DNA from: Cryptomeria japonica
Taxonomy: Eukaryota; Streptophyta; Pinopsida; Cupressales; Cupressaceae
NCBI RefSeq assembly: GCF_030272615.1
Contig: NC_081415.1
Coordinates: forward strand, 374,307,392-374,371,391
Length of the DNA: 64,000 nucleotides
Reading direction: 5' to 3'
This document shows positions 12,047-24,800 of the stretch, in pieces. Positions within the stretch are counted from its first letter, which is position 1, and every line of letters starts with the position of its first letter. Below the pieces are notes generated by a model that was not told the origin of the DNA, did no database searches, and saw nothing but the letters and a program-made list of their open reading frames with translations. The position numbers and the translations under genes were made by a program.

Positions 12047-12801
12047 TGGTGGAGACATAATTCAGAGGGTCCTCAAAGAGAATAGTCCAAATCATGCAGC
12101 AAGAGTAACACAATGGAAGCCACAAAATAACATAGAGAATATGTTGATTCAAACATTCGTAACATCATAGATTCACCATAAACCAACCGACAACATCCGG
12201 TGTACATAGAGGCTAATAGACCTAGAACAACTTACATTCTATATTTGAAATCATACCCTATTTTTTTGGACTCCAAGAATCAATTACAATAATGTAAATA
12301 GCATCTGGAACACATCTAGGTCGGCCACAAAAGATCGCATTCTCCAAGATAGGAAAATGAAACATGTAAGATAGGTCAGACCCAAAGCATCAAGATCACT
12401 TCTGCTAAAGATAATAATGAAGTGCAGACCACCAAATAAGGTTGGCCAAGGGCCTAGAAACATCGTGCATGGTGCCAATTAGATCTGCAAGTCAAGAAAT
12501 TGCTTCACAAGAGAAGAAATCTCTAGCTAGCCATTAAGGCTAAAAACTGCTCTGAAACCAAGAAACAACCAATCGAGAAGCAATAACTTGCCAAAAAAGA
12601 GTCCAAATGAACTAGAAACATATGAAAAGGAATAAGAACGCGTCTGGAAGCAAAGAATCTAATCTGCAATGGAAAATTAACAAATACTAGAGAATTCTGG
12701 AAGTAACACAAAATCAGCAACATAGAACAAGAACAACTAAAAAGAAAATATATTTTTGGTTGATGCAAGATTGCTCAACGACTGGGGATGCTCCTACATC
12801 A
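12047..12801 (-). repeat. 3' LTR of gypsy 2
   Basis: 755 bp, TGGTGGAGAC...CTACATCA on the plus strand. Pairs with 19260-20043. About 30 bp shorter than its partner: the segment with gacccccaagaggtatccaa (about 19470) is missing here. Confidence 0.87.
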
Positions 12802-12809
12802 AACACACT

Positions 12810-13557
12810 AGGTGGAAAAACATGTTCCATGAGAGGTAACTCATGAACATCAAAAAGGATTTGGAATATAGACCCCATGCTCATTTATGATCCAAATATC
12901 TTCTTTGCCTACAAAGTTCTTCCTCTTTCCCCTTTCGGTAACTCAGCTGAATTTCCCAACTTCTTTTCGTCTTCCCCTCTTTTTTCATTGCTTCATACCT
13001 ACACACTATCTCTTGCTACCACCCTATTTCTTCTGCAATTCTAATCTATTCCTTCCACCAGAACACATCTTATCTTTCACCACAACTCTAACTTCACTAC
13101 CATCTAGTACCATCATTCTAATAGTCCCATCCACAAGACCCTTCTTTAAATCAATTCCATCATCTGATATAACTTCTGCATCCTAGTTCTCAGCACTGCA
13201 ACACTTCACAAGAATCAAGTTATTCACTTCCATCTCTTTATCCTTAAAAGAAACCAAAGTAAACTTTTGTCCATCCTTCTCAATAGTGATCAAGTTTCTT
13301 CTACAATCATAGATAGATCCTCTATCATACTACCAAGGTCTACCTAGCAAAACATGACAAGCACTCATTGGCACAACATCACACAAGACTTCATCTTAGA
13401 AAGGCCCAATATTAAAATTCACCAAGCACTACTCTCTCACCTCTATCTTATGATCATCTTGTAACCAACTCACCTTGTAAGGACAAGGATGCTCAAGCCT
13501 CTTCAAACCAATCTTTTCTACTATCTCCTTTGAACCAAATTTTCAGTACTTCCAGTA
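12810..13557 (-). pseudogene. Gypsy 2 protease, C-terminal part, and downstream tail
   Basis: On the minus strand from 13557 the frame continues the protease started at 17914: VSKEIVEKIGLKRLEHP, then PYKVSWLQDDHKIEV, then DVVPMSACHVLLGRPW (about 13340-13390), the hallmark C-terminal part of a Ty3/gypsy retropepsin. TAG replaces the expected Gln after RPW. The frame then reads about 450 bases of unplaced sequence to the LTR with no RT motif. The chromovirus at 37021 has the equivalent DVLPMDAFHLLLGRP. Confidence 0.8.
13553..13557. repeat. Target-site duplication of the giant solo LTR (left copy)
   Basis: cagta, repeated at 17914-17918. Removing the insert and one copy restores the protease active-site reading frame, which independently confirms both ends. 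Confidence 0.92.
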
Positions 13558-16229
13558 TGTGAGGCCCTACCCCGACTCAATTTGACATTTTTAGTTATTT
13601 GCATATTGAGACTATTATGGATGCTTTATTTTATGCTTTATGGATTTAGAACCTATATGACTTCATGATTTGGATCACATTGGCGTATAATGATGCTTTA
13701 TTTTATGCATGATGATTATGAAACTTTATATGTTGCTAGATTAGAATTTCATTGAAATGGTGAATGTCATTATTGGAATTGCAGGACTTCATTTTGATGA
13801 TAGAAAAATGATGCTTATTTTATGAATGGTTCAATTTTGAGAATTATGTTAATTGCTTATGTGGAATCAAATTGGAATAAATGAGATATTGAATTATTGT
13901 TGCCAAATGTATGAGTGTTTGATGTGCAATGAAATCCATGTATTTAATTATGTGTAATTGTGATGATTTGGAATTACTAATGTGTTAATTGAGATGCGCA
14001 AGAAAATTATCCATGTGACCATGGAATTTATATGGAGAACCAAACCTAGACCAATGTACGTTTGTTAAGCCAGGGGTTGTCTATTTGGAGAGACAACACC
14101 CCGTTTGTAATGTATTTTATTTGTGAAGTGTATGATGCTTGAGTGTTAAAATTAATTTTTATGTATATGTGTAATCCTACAAGAGACAAATTCCATGTGT
14201 GATTTTTATATTGTATTTTTATTGTGTCACTTGACACATGTGCTGATTAGTGTCATTGATTTTGACTTGTCTCTTGGAGGGAGTTTTGTTTCTACCAAAG
14301 CCATTCAAAAAACATGAGTGTGGTCCCAAATTTGCCTTGGCCAGGGAGTCTTGGGAGTGGTCAACTCAGGTTTGACCCGTAGGTAAACTTCAGTTGGGTT
14401 TCTAAGGGGTTAAATGGACTCCTAGGGTCAGTTTTAAGGCTTTTCCAAAGGTCCAAAGGGTATACCTATGGGTTAGGGGTATTTTGAAACATGTGACTAC
14501 TCCCATGTGACTGTTTAGTCACCTCAAAAAGTGGTGTTTCCAAGGTGAACGAAAATTCAACTTAGAAGGTCCTCCTAGGATAGACAACCTTCCCTTTTTG
14601 ATGTCAAACTCTCTTCCCCACCTCCTCTCACCTTTTCCCTTTCCAGTTTTAGTAATGTGTAAGAGTTTGGGAAGAGCAACCAATGGGAACTCTCACCTCA
14701 CCCAAGGGGTTGGGAAGTGTGTGAGAGGCCTTCTTAGGCAAGGATTAGGGACTTAGTGAGTAATCACCCACTCTCCATTTTTGGAGATTATGCTTTTGCT
14801 TTGAAAATTAGATGTAGGATAGAATTTTGAAGGAAGATTGGAGAAAAGTTTGTGTGGATTGGGTAGCTCATCCCCAACTAAATTTAACATACCTATTGGC
14901 AGAATAAGGTTGGTTTTATTTTCCTCTTATTTATGTTGTTATGGTAGTTTATGTTGTTTTGTTGAAGGAAAGAAATGCTTGTGGAAAAGATGTGTTTATG
15001 TAAATTGTTGTTGGAGAAAAGAATGTGTAGTTTTCATTTCTATGTTTTGTTTATGTGTTCTTGTTTTTTTTGGGAGTGTCCAAGATCTCCTACTCTTGGG
15101 GAGTAGGATGGTCTTGGGGTGGAAGGAGTATGACAGCCTTGGGTGAGAGGCTCTCCTTATGGAGAGTGATCTCAAGGGTGTCCTTTGTGACCCTTGCTGC
15201 ATAGCCTTGTGTATGCATTTGGGGGTCATAAGGGGAGAAAATATGGCCTTTGAGCCTTTGGGGGGCATAAGGTAGGGAGGTGTATTTTTGTTGCATTTGT
15301 ATTGCCATGAGGTGGCTTGAGTTGTGTTTTGGCTTGCAATCTCCCCAATGGTACTTGGTCCACTTCCACCCGTGGAATGAACATCACAAAGTGTGGTGAA
15401 GTGTAGCTTGGGATGGGAAGATGTTTGTTGAGTGTATGCCTATATGTTGTGTTGTTTGCTTGTTTGTAACCCGTCTAGTGCTTGGTTCTCCAAGCTCGGG
15501 GGTGGCTTCTAGTAAGCCTAGGCTGGGAGGTGAGCTCTCCATGGTCAAAGTTGTGTTTTATTGCAGGTTGCTTGGGATTGGAAAAGAAAGAATAAAGAGC
15601 CTAGTTGCTGTTTTTGTGTTGCAGAAAAGTTGAAGAAAAATATGTATTCAATATTAGCTTGAAAAAAAAAGAAGTGTTTTGTTGTATTTATTTTTTTTAA
15701 AAAAAAGAGAAGTGCATATAGTGTATTCATATTACCATGGAAGGAAAATATGGTTGTTTTACTTTCAAACCCATTTGTATTTCAAACATACTTTGTATTT
15801 ACACTTGCTAAAGAAATATAAATATTTCTCCTACTTGGCTAGTTTTGCAAAAAGGAAGAGGAAATGAATTAGTTTGTATTTAAATCTTAAAAAAAAACGT
15901 TGTTGCATTTATGTTTATTTGGCAAATGAAAAATTTATTTCTGCTTTCTACATGTTCATTTAGCTATATTAATGCTGCTGCAAATAAATAAAAACAATCA
16001 TTTATTTTCCCATTTAATGCAGAAAATGAAACTTATTATAGTAGTCTATCTCCTTTCAAAAAAGATTAGAATTTAGACTTAGTTTATCTTGCCTACAAAA
16101 AAAAAAATATGTCTTCCCTAATTATTCAATCTGCAAATAATATTAGGAAAATATGGGATGCATTTTAAAGGTACACAGAAATATTAAACTCAAATAAAAG
16201 CCTAAATGGGTTATAGATTTAAAAAGTAG

Positions 16230-16361
<132 letters not shown>

Positions 16362-16561
16362 TTTATTTCCCTAAATGATATTCTGATATTCTGTTATAAA
16401 ACTAATAAAGAAACAGGAATGTATTTTACTAAATCTATTTACACATATTTTATATAAATATACATATATATATATATATATGTATATAAATATATATATA
16501 TAAAGTTGGTTCATGTTATTGCATGTTAATCCTTAAAAAAAAATAAAAAATGGATTTATTA

Positions 16562-16593
<32 letters not shown>

Positions 16594-16748
16594 TTATCTA
16601 TTTATTGTGTTTATATGAGTTATTTCCTTTCATTTTGTAAACACCATTAAAAAAAAAATATTAATAAAAAAAAGGGGGGGAATTCTAATAACCCCAAGGT
16701 GTCGAAACCCTGCAAAAAATGGGGGAAAAGGGCGCGCGGCCGTGCTCC

Positions 16749-16916
16749 CACTGTGGCTGCGCATAGTGGAGGGCTCAGCGCTGTCACTGTGGGAAACCAC
16801 AGTGAGTGGCACCGGGTCCCCCACTGCGGGCAACCACAGTAGAGGCAGCTCCCGGCCCGCCATTGTGATTACCCACAGTGGACGGCGTGCGGCCGCACTG
16901 TGGGTAAGCATAGTGG
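16749..16916. repeat. 37-bp array of five short palindromes in a GC-rich island
   Basis: Five copies of a cactgtggg...ccacagtgg unit start at 16749, 16785, 16822, 16861 and 16896, so the spacing is 35-39 bp. Each unit can fold into a hairpin with 7-9 bp arms and a short loop, with some mismatches. Linkers are G/C-rich and differ from one another. The island is far richer in G/C than its surroundings. Confidence 0.85.
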
Positions 16917-17138
16917 CGCCCGGGGGAAGCCACTGCCCATTGCCTCTCACTCCTCACGCAAAGAGAACCCTCTCTCCGCCCTCCTCTCTTCAGCTCGGCC
17001 AAGGGTTGAGCTCGGGCCGCCGTGTCCGCACCTACACACACACACTCACAAAAAAAAAAGAAAATAAAACATACACACACACAACACACACACTCAAGAG
17101 AAATAAAGAAAAGTGTGAATGTTGTTTTCTCACACAAG

Positions 17139-17163
17139 CCCTAACCCTATTTTTGGGTTAGGG
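17139..17163. repeat. Perfect inverted repeat ccctaaccc/gggttaggg
   Basis: Nine-base arms with a T-rich 7-base loop, inside the giant solo LTR. It would form a stable hairpin. It resembles telomere-type sequence only superficially. Confidence 0.85.
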
Positions 17164-17890
17164 AAAACACATTTAGTTTTTTTTTTTAAATAGATATGGG
17201 GTGGGAATGTTAAAAGAGGGTAAATTAATACAATAAAATAAAAGCCCCACCTTCTCTTTAGAATGTATTCATAAAAATATATATAAAATTTATGAGTAAA
17301 TATATATATATATATAAGTAGGTAAAGTTTTATAATTATTTGAAATTAAAATTGTTAGTTGTAAAACTAAGTTTTGCATTTTTTTTTTATTATTTGACAA
17401 ATGTAGAAGAATTTTAATAAGAAGGTCTATTCCTGAACTCTTGGTAGGATTAACCTAGGAGGTTTAAAATAAAGGACCCATGTGTGTCAAGTTGGCCCCC
17501 TTTATTTTGGAATTTATTAGGCACCTTTTGATTAAGGGACATTTTACTTAAGGGGTTAATCTAATCAAGAGTTAGAGTAAATTAATTTTTAGACCCCAAG
17601 TAGTTAAGGAACTATAGGAAATTATTATTTTCCTCCATCAGTTAATTTTAGAAAATATATATTTAGTTTGAGATTAATTGTTAAGGGAGTTTAATTATTT
17701 ATTAAAGGAAGATTAGCGATAACTCTCTTGGAGAGATATTAGCTTGTTCGTGACTTAGATTAATTATCGCTTGATTAATTCAATTGATGTTTTACGCAAA
17801 ATATAGTTACGACCAAACTAGTTTGCATTATTTTATTTAAGTTAATCGTACTTAGTTGAGTATTAAAAAAAAAAAAAAAAAATTCGTTTG

Positions 17891-17908
17891 TGCCCAAAAG
17901 TTTGGGCA
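17891..17908. repeat. Terminal palindrome of the giant solo LTR
   Basis: tgcccaaa and tttgggca separated by ag, five bases inside the right end. Short inverted repeats at the tip are common in gypsy LTRs and may be recognised by integrase. Confidence 0.8.
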
Positions 17909-17913
17909 TGACA

Positions 17914-19095
17914 CAGTATCCACAATAACCTTACAACACTTACAACTTGTTTTGCATATAGTCTAGAAAAGATACTTCCTTTTTGTAGGTCTGGTTTCTT
18001 CTTTGCTCTGGTCCACCAAGACTCTTCTAAACATAAGAGATTCTCCCTACTCTGGTGCTATCATGTTCTCATATGCAGCTCCAATATCCGGTTCCTCATG
18101 ATCTATGAAATTCATTTCCATTCCTTTATCAGTCTTCAAGGAACACTCATAAGGTCCATGCTCAGTTTCTCCACACTTGAAACATTTACCCAAGAATTCC
18201 CTGTTGTTACTTCCATTCCATTTTCTTTGTATCTTCTGATCCAATTCTTTACTCTAATTAGATCTTGACTCTTCAGTAGTCTGCTTCTCCATATTACCAT
18301 TCATATTCCCTCTATCTACTACATGTCCTTCCATTCCCCTAGGGTTATTCTGTTGTCATCTTTTCACTTTATCTTCAGCCTTCAAAGTATATTGGTAAGC
18401 CTCCTCAACTGTAGAAATCTTCAGCATACTCATCTCATATTGAATATTAATTCCCAGTCCATTTATGTATCTAGCTACCTTCTTTCTATCCATCTCTCTA
18501 TGCCCATATCTAATCATCACCTTGTAGAATTCCTCAGTATACTCTTTCACACTCATGTTCCTCTGCTTCAAGTTCTGCAACTTCTTAAACAATTCCAACT
18601 CATAGTCTCCCAAGATGAATTTAGCCTTCAACCTTACAACCATATGTCTCCACCGAGTGATTTTCATTTCACCATTCTCCACTCTATCTCTCTGCAACTC
18701 TTTCCACCATAAAGAAGCATATGCCCTTTGAATTTAGTTTGTGTTAATCTAATCCTTTGTGGATCTCTAATATCCTCAAAGTCAAAGCAGTCCTCATATT
18801 CTCCGATCCAGCCTATCAGGTCTTCCGGATTCAATGTACCTAAAAAGTTAGAAACCTCCACTTTATGAAATTTACTCACTTGTGCCATCGCTCTAAGGAA
18901 TATTTCTTCTCTTTCATCTTCTGGTCCTTCAACTTCTTCGACCTCCAATTCCTCTCCAACCTTTTCATACTCATCCTCTAATTTTGGATTCCTTTGCAAA
19001 CTAGCCAACATGTTTTGGATCTCATTCCTCATCTCATTTCTAAAATCCTCCATCATCTACTCTACCCTTCGAGGGTTCATCCTTCTTAGAGACAT
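17914..19095 (-). pseudogene. Gypsy 2 gag and start of protease
   Basis: The minus-strand frame probably opens at the ATG at 19095 (MSLRRMNPRR). A TAG at an expected Gln interrupts it before the longer open part starting at 19056. Parts in order: N-terminal coiled, acidic region; gag core with NPEDLIGWIGEYEDCFDFE (about 18760-18820) and YELELFKKLQNLKQRNMSV (about 18545-18610); zinc knuckle CFKCGETEHGPYEC (about 18165-18210); then CKVIVDTG at about 17914-17940. The last motif is the protease catalytic site, cut by the solo LTR immediately after Asp-Thr-Gly. A frameshift lies near 18700 and further stops near 18250. Confidence 0.85.
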
Positions 19096-19245
19096 CTCCT
19101 CCTTTTCTCTAGTACAACTACCTCAGTTTGATGATCTGACTACAATTTTCAATTGCCTCTTCTAGGTGATCTATTGAACACACTTGCAACTGGCCTCAAA
19201 TTAACAATCTATTCACCCAAAGGAATGCCTCAAGGTTCGCATCCT

Positions 19246-19257
19246 GCTCTGATACCA
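19246..19257 (-). other. Primer binding site of gypsy 2
   Basis: Minus strand TGGTATCAGAGC two bases from the 5' LTR, complementary to initiator Met tRNA. Confidence 0.85.
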
Positions 19258-19259
19258 TT

Positions 19260-20043
19260 TGGTACAGACATAATCTAGAGGGTCCTCAAAGAGAATAGTC
19301 TAGATCATGCAACAAGAGTACCACAATGGAAGCCACAACAAAACATAGAGAATATGTTAATTCAAACATCTACAAGATCATAGATTCACCATAAACCAAC
19401 TGGCAACATCTGGTGTACATAGAGGCTAATAGGCCTAGAACAACTTACATTCTAGATTACAATCCATCTAGACCCCCAAGAGGTATCCAAATTACATAAT
19501 ATTAAATCAAAATCATACTCTATTTCTCCACCCTCCAAGGATCAATTACAACAATATAAATAGCATTCAAAACACATCCAGGTCAGCCACAAACGGTCAC
19601 ATTCTCCAAGATAGGAAAATGAAACGTGTAAGATAGGTCGGACCCAAAGCATGAAGATCACCTCCACCAAAGACAATAAAAAAGTGCAGACCACCAAAGA
19701 AGGTTGGCCAAGGGCCTAGGAACATCATGGATGGTGCCAATTAGATTCACAAGTTGAGAAATCTCCAACTAGCCGTTAAGATCAAAATCTGCTTCGGAAC
19801 CAAGAAACAACTAATCCAGAAGCAATAACTTGTGAGAAAAGAGTCCAAATGAACTAGAAATATAAAACAAGGGATAAGAAAATGTCTAGAAGCCAAGAAT
19901 TTGATCTACAATAGAAAATGAACAAGTATTGGAGAATTCCAAAAGTAACACAAAATCAACAACATGGAACAAGAACAACTAAAAAACAAATATATTTTTG
20001 GTTGATGCAAGATTGCTCAATGACCAGGGATGTTCCCACATCA
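19260..20043 (-). repeat. 5' LTR of gypsy 2
   Basis: 784 bp, TGGTACAGAC...CCACATCA on the plus strand. Pairs with 12047-12801 and is followed by the agatt duplication. Confidence 0.87.
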
Positions 20044-20048
20044 AGATT

Positions 20049-20512
20049 ATATATTTTCAACCTATACTTAATTGTAACAAAATATATTTTCAACATGTAT
20101 TAAAAAAAAAACATAAAGGCCATAAACTAGCACAGTCTAAGCGCCTATTCACATAAGCTAAGAAAAACAATGCTAAGGTACTAAAGTAAGAGCTAAAAAT
20201 GTTTCCCATGAATGAACACCCTAAAACTAATGGATTTTGCCCTTTTAAAGACCTCTATTACAAATTAGGATGCCCAAGGAAACAAAAATCTGATTCTCCA
20301 ATTTGGTCACATGGCTGTCCATAATCAAAATTCCATCATGCTTTTCATCACAAGCATCGCCTCCACTCCAAATCATCATTTATGCCAAATTACTTCAACA
20401 AACCAATTCTCTATATCGACCTACACATTCTCCTAGGAGGATGCTTGGCAACTGATCCTACCTTTGGTTACTCTTTGAGCTCTGGTGATGTTAGGCATCC
20501 TTCTTTACCAAT
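20049..20512. other. Background sequence, no feature recognised
   Basis: Continues the layer interrupted at 12046. A/T-rich, with no coding frame or repeat I can name. Confidence 0.4.
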
Positions 20513-20719
20513 GTGTGGCTGATTGCTTGGTTGCAGGGATGCATGGCGGTTGGGTGGAGATTCTCCTCAGCTTGTATTTTCTTCCCTTTTGAAAAAACAT
20601 TGAATGAGACATGTGGTGAGGCAACAAAACTTCTTGAAGCTCTTCACTTTCCTTTCGCAAGAAAATCCCATAGAGGTGATGCGTGGCAGTCTTGGCGTGA
20701 AGGATTTGCATTATACAAT
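20513..20719 (+). pseudogene. Unidentified coding relic, split by gypsy 3 (left part)
   Basis: An open frame from ATG at 20513 (MWLIAWLQGCMAVGW) runs into the gypsy 3 insertion at 20719. Once the insertion is removed, the same frame continues at 31418 as VPR, then SxGRDIGNLEDLGGF, where the stops are TAA, TAG and TAG at places that could each have been Gln. The composite would be over 100 residues. I recognise no family; the motif KSHRGDAWQSWREGF is distinctive. It may be an old element gene or a host gene fragment, or a chance frame. Confidence 0.3.
20715..20719. repeat. Target-site duplication of gypsy 3 (left copy)
   Basis: acaat, repeated exactly at 31413-31417. Confidence 0.92.
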
Positions 20720-21854
20720 TGTAATACCCTAAAAATGGTCATCTAAACCATGGGCCCCTAATCTCGACAAAATCACCAAGGTCCTAACCAAAGGCATTAA
20801 ATCAATCTTGAGCACATTATTAATTCTTTAATCATCAAATATCACATGGCAAATCAATTACTCAATATTAATTAAATATTCATTTAATTAATTGAACCAT
20901 TTCCAAGAATATCATTTTGATCAATTATCCTATTTTAATTTATTAAATATCCTTGCAGATTTAATTAATTAATAAATTGCCATTTAATCATGCAAAAGGA
21001 ATTAATTTATTACAAAAGAGGAATTAATTACAAAGCAAGAGTTGAATTGAAATTAAACAAAAAGAATTGAATTGAGAGAGAAATCAAACTTGAGATATTA
21101 TTTCTTTTTCTAAATTTAGAACTTGAAATTAGAAAAGAAATTAAATTGAATTATTGAATCATTCTCTAAAATTGGAACTCAAAGCTTTTCAGAAAAAGAA
21201 GTTCAGTTGCATTGAAAAGATTCTTTTCTTGAATAAATCAAATATATGCATGGAATTATCTATTTTTATCACAAATGCATGGAATTAATTTAATATTATT
21301 TCCAATGCAACTTGGACTTCTAATTTGAATGCATTTCAATTAAACTATAATTGGAATCTATCTCAAGGTTAACTAAACCTGATTTCTCAATTATTTTCAA
21401 TTAATCCTAAATTGAGCTTTTTATTTTGTAATTCTCTATAAATACAGTCTTCAGCTCTCATTCCAATTCACCCTAGAGATTTTTGAGAACACGCTTGGAG
21501 ATTATTATCACACTAATTTTGCTCTGGAGTCATTGAATATTATTGTGCTTTTTAGATTATTTGCATCCATTTAACATCCATTATTGCTTGAATTGATTAT
21601 TTGCTTGAATTATTCATCCATTTTTCATCCATATAGTTAATATCATATAGATTAAATCCTTCATCTTAGTGTAGTCTAGTCATTGGTAGTGCTTATAAAA
21701 AATCTAAGAGCAATCTTATACTCACATCTTTTAGAAGGCAATTAGTCTCTTTATTATGATTTATTATTGATTGATTATTATTTACTAACCATAAATGTAA
21801 TGACTTAATTAAAGTGTTGTGCTTACAGCTACAGACCACTTTTTCACACACACA
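20720..21854 (+). repeat. 5' LTR of gypsy 3
   Basis: 1135 bp, TGTAATACCC...CACACACA. Pairs with 30277-31412 with few differences by eye. A TATAAATA box lies at about 21438. Confidence 0.92.
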
Positions 21855-24800
21855 TTGGGAGTCAAGAGACACCACACATCATTCATGTAGCTCAATCACT
21901 ATCAGCAAAAGAATTGAAGGAGGTCACTCAACTATTCTTAGAAAAGAAAATAAACTTTGCATGGATGTACTCTAATATTCCAGGCTTGGATCTTGATCTC
22001 ATTATGCACCATCTTTCAATTACACCAGGAGTAAAACCAGTTAAGAAAAAACTCCGTAAGATGCACCCTCATGTTGCATTGCTAGTCAAGGCTGAGCTAG
22101 AAAAACTACTAAAAGCTGGATTCATTAGAGCTATAGATTATGCCGAATGGATTTCAAAAACAGTACCTGTATCAAAGGTAGACAAGTCTATTAGAGTTTG
22201 CACTAACTTCAGAGATCTTAACAAAGCTTGTCTGAAGGATGACTTTCCATTACCAAACATTGATATGATAGTCGACATGACTGTTGGGTATGAAATGTAC
22301 TCACTAATGGATGGATTCTCCAGATATAATCAAATCAAAATAGCTCCTGGAGATCAATAAAAGACAATTTTCACCTGTGCATGGAGAACCTTTTGCTAGA
22401 ACATCATGCCATTTGGGCTAAAGAACGCTAGAGTGACCTATCAGAGAGTAGTTACAACCATTTTTCATGATATGATGCATAAGAATATGGAAGATTATGT
22501 TGATGACAGCTTAGTGAAGACTATGAAAAGATCAATGCATATTCAAGAGTTAGGTCCTATACTTGACATAATGGAAAAGTTCAAACTCCAGTTAAATCCA
22601 AAGAAGTGTGCATTCAGAGTCACATCTGGTAAACTACTTGGCTACATCATTTCAAAGAAGGGAATTGAGGTTGATCCTGAGAAGGTCCAAGTCATAATGT
22701 AAATGTCACCTCTGAAGAACATCAGTCAAATGAGAAGTCTACAGGGACATCTCCAATCCATCAGATGATTCATTTCTCAGCTATCAGACAAAGCTCAACC
22801 TTTCACAAAGGTATTGAGAAAAGGAGTAATTTACAACTGGGATCAGTAGTGTGAACAACATCTTTAGCAAATTAAAGAGTACTTGTCAAATCCACCGATA
22901 TTGATGCCACCGATTTAGGGTAAACCACTAATTTTATATATATCAGCAACTAATTCATCACTGGGGACACTTTTGGCACAACAGGATGACAATAAAAAGG
23001 AACGAGCTATTTATTACATTAGTAGAACATTCGTGTCTTATGAAATGAACTACACTATAATAGAAAAAGCATGCTTGGCATTAGTCTTTGCATCACAAAA
23101 ATTGAGACACTACATGCTAGCACATTTAGTCAAGTTGGTGGCCAAAATTGATCCACTCAAGTATTTTCTCAATAAGGTAACACTTATAGGAAGATTGGCG
23201 AAATGGGTCATGATCCTTATAGAGTTTGACATTGAATATGTGTAACACAAAGCCATAAAAGGATAGGTAATTGCTGATCAACTTGTTGAAGCTCTGCTCG
23301 AAGACTCTCAACCACTACACATAGAGTTTCCAGATGAATCTATAATGCATCTTACTCAACAACCTTGGAAAATGTTCTTTGATGGGTCCTTTACTCAAAA
23401 TGGTTCAGGTGCTGGCATATTATTCATTACTCCTCAGAAGTATTCAATCCCAAAGTCTTATAAGATTTTGTTCCCTTGCACAAACAATATTGTAGAATAT
23501 GAAGCTTTGGTGAATGAGATAGAACTAGCTATTGAATGGAAGGTTGCAGAATTGTATATCTATGGAGATTCTCAGCTGGTGGTTAATCAAATCAATGATA
23601 CATATCAGACTCGAGATGAGAAATTTATGCCTTACAAGAGGATGGTTGATGATCTTAAGAAGCATCTTGCTTTTGTATCATTCCAACAGATTCCTAGATC
23701 CGCAAACAGAGCAGTAGATGCTATGACCACCTTGGCATCTATACTTGAGTTACAGGAGTCCAATTTTCGCTTTGATTTCCTGGTGGAAGAGTGTTATTAC
23801 CCTGCTTATGATTCTCCTGAGACCCAAATACTCTGTTCTATTATTGGACATGACTCATCCTAATACAACCACTTCTATTCCTATCTATGCGACCAAATTA
23901 TCCTTGGAAATCTTACCCAAAATGAGAAAGGAAACCTAACCCAGAACGCTTCATGGTATGCTATCATGCTAATGATTTATTTAGATGAGGTTTGGATGGT
24001 ACATTTCTTATGTCTAAAAACTGAAGAATCTAAACTTGCATTATCGAAAGTTCATGAAGGTATTTGTGGATCTCATTTGAATGGCCTTACTTTAGCTTAG
24101 AAACTACTATGGGCTGGCTACTACTGGCCAGACATGGAAAAAGATGCCATCCAATTTTCTAAGACTTGTGAGAAATGTCAGCTTCATGGAAATCTCATAC
24201 ATGCCCCAGCAAGGGACCTCATACCATTTATTACACAATAGCCTTTTTAGCAATGGGCCTTTGATCTCATTGGTCAGATATATCTTGCATCATCCAACAT
24301 ACATAAATTCATCATAACAGCCACTGAGTATTTCACCAAGTGTGTAGAGGTAATTCTACTCATCAAAGCAACTGGTAAACAAGTTGCCTTGTTCATCCTA
24401 AACTTTATCATTTGCAAGTATGGGATACCTTCATCTATTGTGACTAATAATGGAGGACAGTTTAAGAATAAAGATCTGGATGAGCTTTGTGAGAAATTCA
24501 AAATAAAGCAACACTGGTCATCATTATATTACCCTCAAGGAAATGGACAAGCTGAGATGTCTAACAAAAACCTACTGACTATCTTGCACAGAACAATGAA
24601 CAAGTCTGGGAAGGATTGGCATTTGCAGCTCAATCCTGCACTATGGGCTTATAGAACAAGTATCAGAACACCTACTGGGGCTACACCTTTCTCTTTGGTG
24701 TATGGGTCCGAAGAAGTACTACCTATTGAAGTAGAAATACCATCTCTAAGAGTTTCTTTGCAAGGTCTTGTTATTGATGAAGATCATAGAATATCTAGAT

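Noticed and set aside
12887-13186. Plus-strand open frame of 99 residues
   Set aside because: It is the complement of the gypsy 2 protease downstream region, which reads sensibly on the minus strand.
14838-15308. Overlapping open frames on both strands in the giant LTR
   Set aside because: No recognisable domain, and Cys/Phe/Leu-rich composition typical of chance frames in G/T-rich sequence.
16749-16916. Regularly spaced palindromes resembling a CRISPR array
   Set aside because: Plant nuclear context, degenerate short units, no spacers of fixed length, no cas genes.
16742-17161. Open frames of 139 and 117 residues over the GC-rich island, on opposite strands
   Set aside because: Both strands are open because the block is G/C-rich and repetitive; the translations are Pro/Gly/Ser-rich with no known motif.
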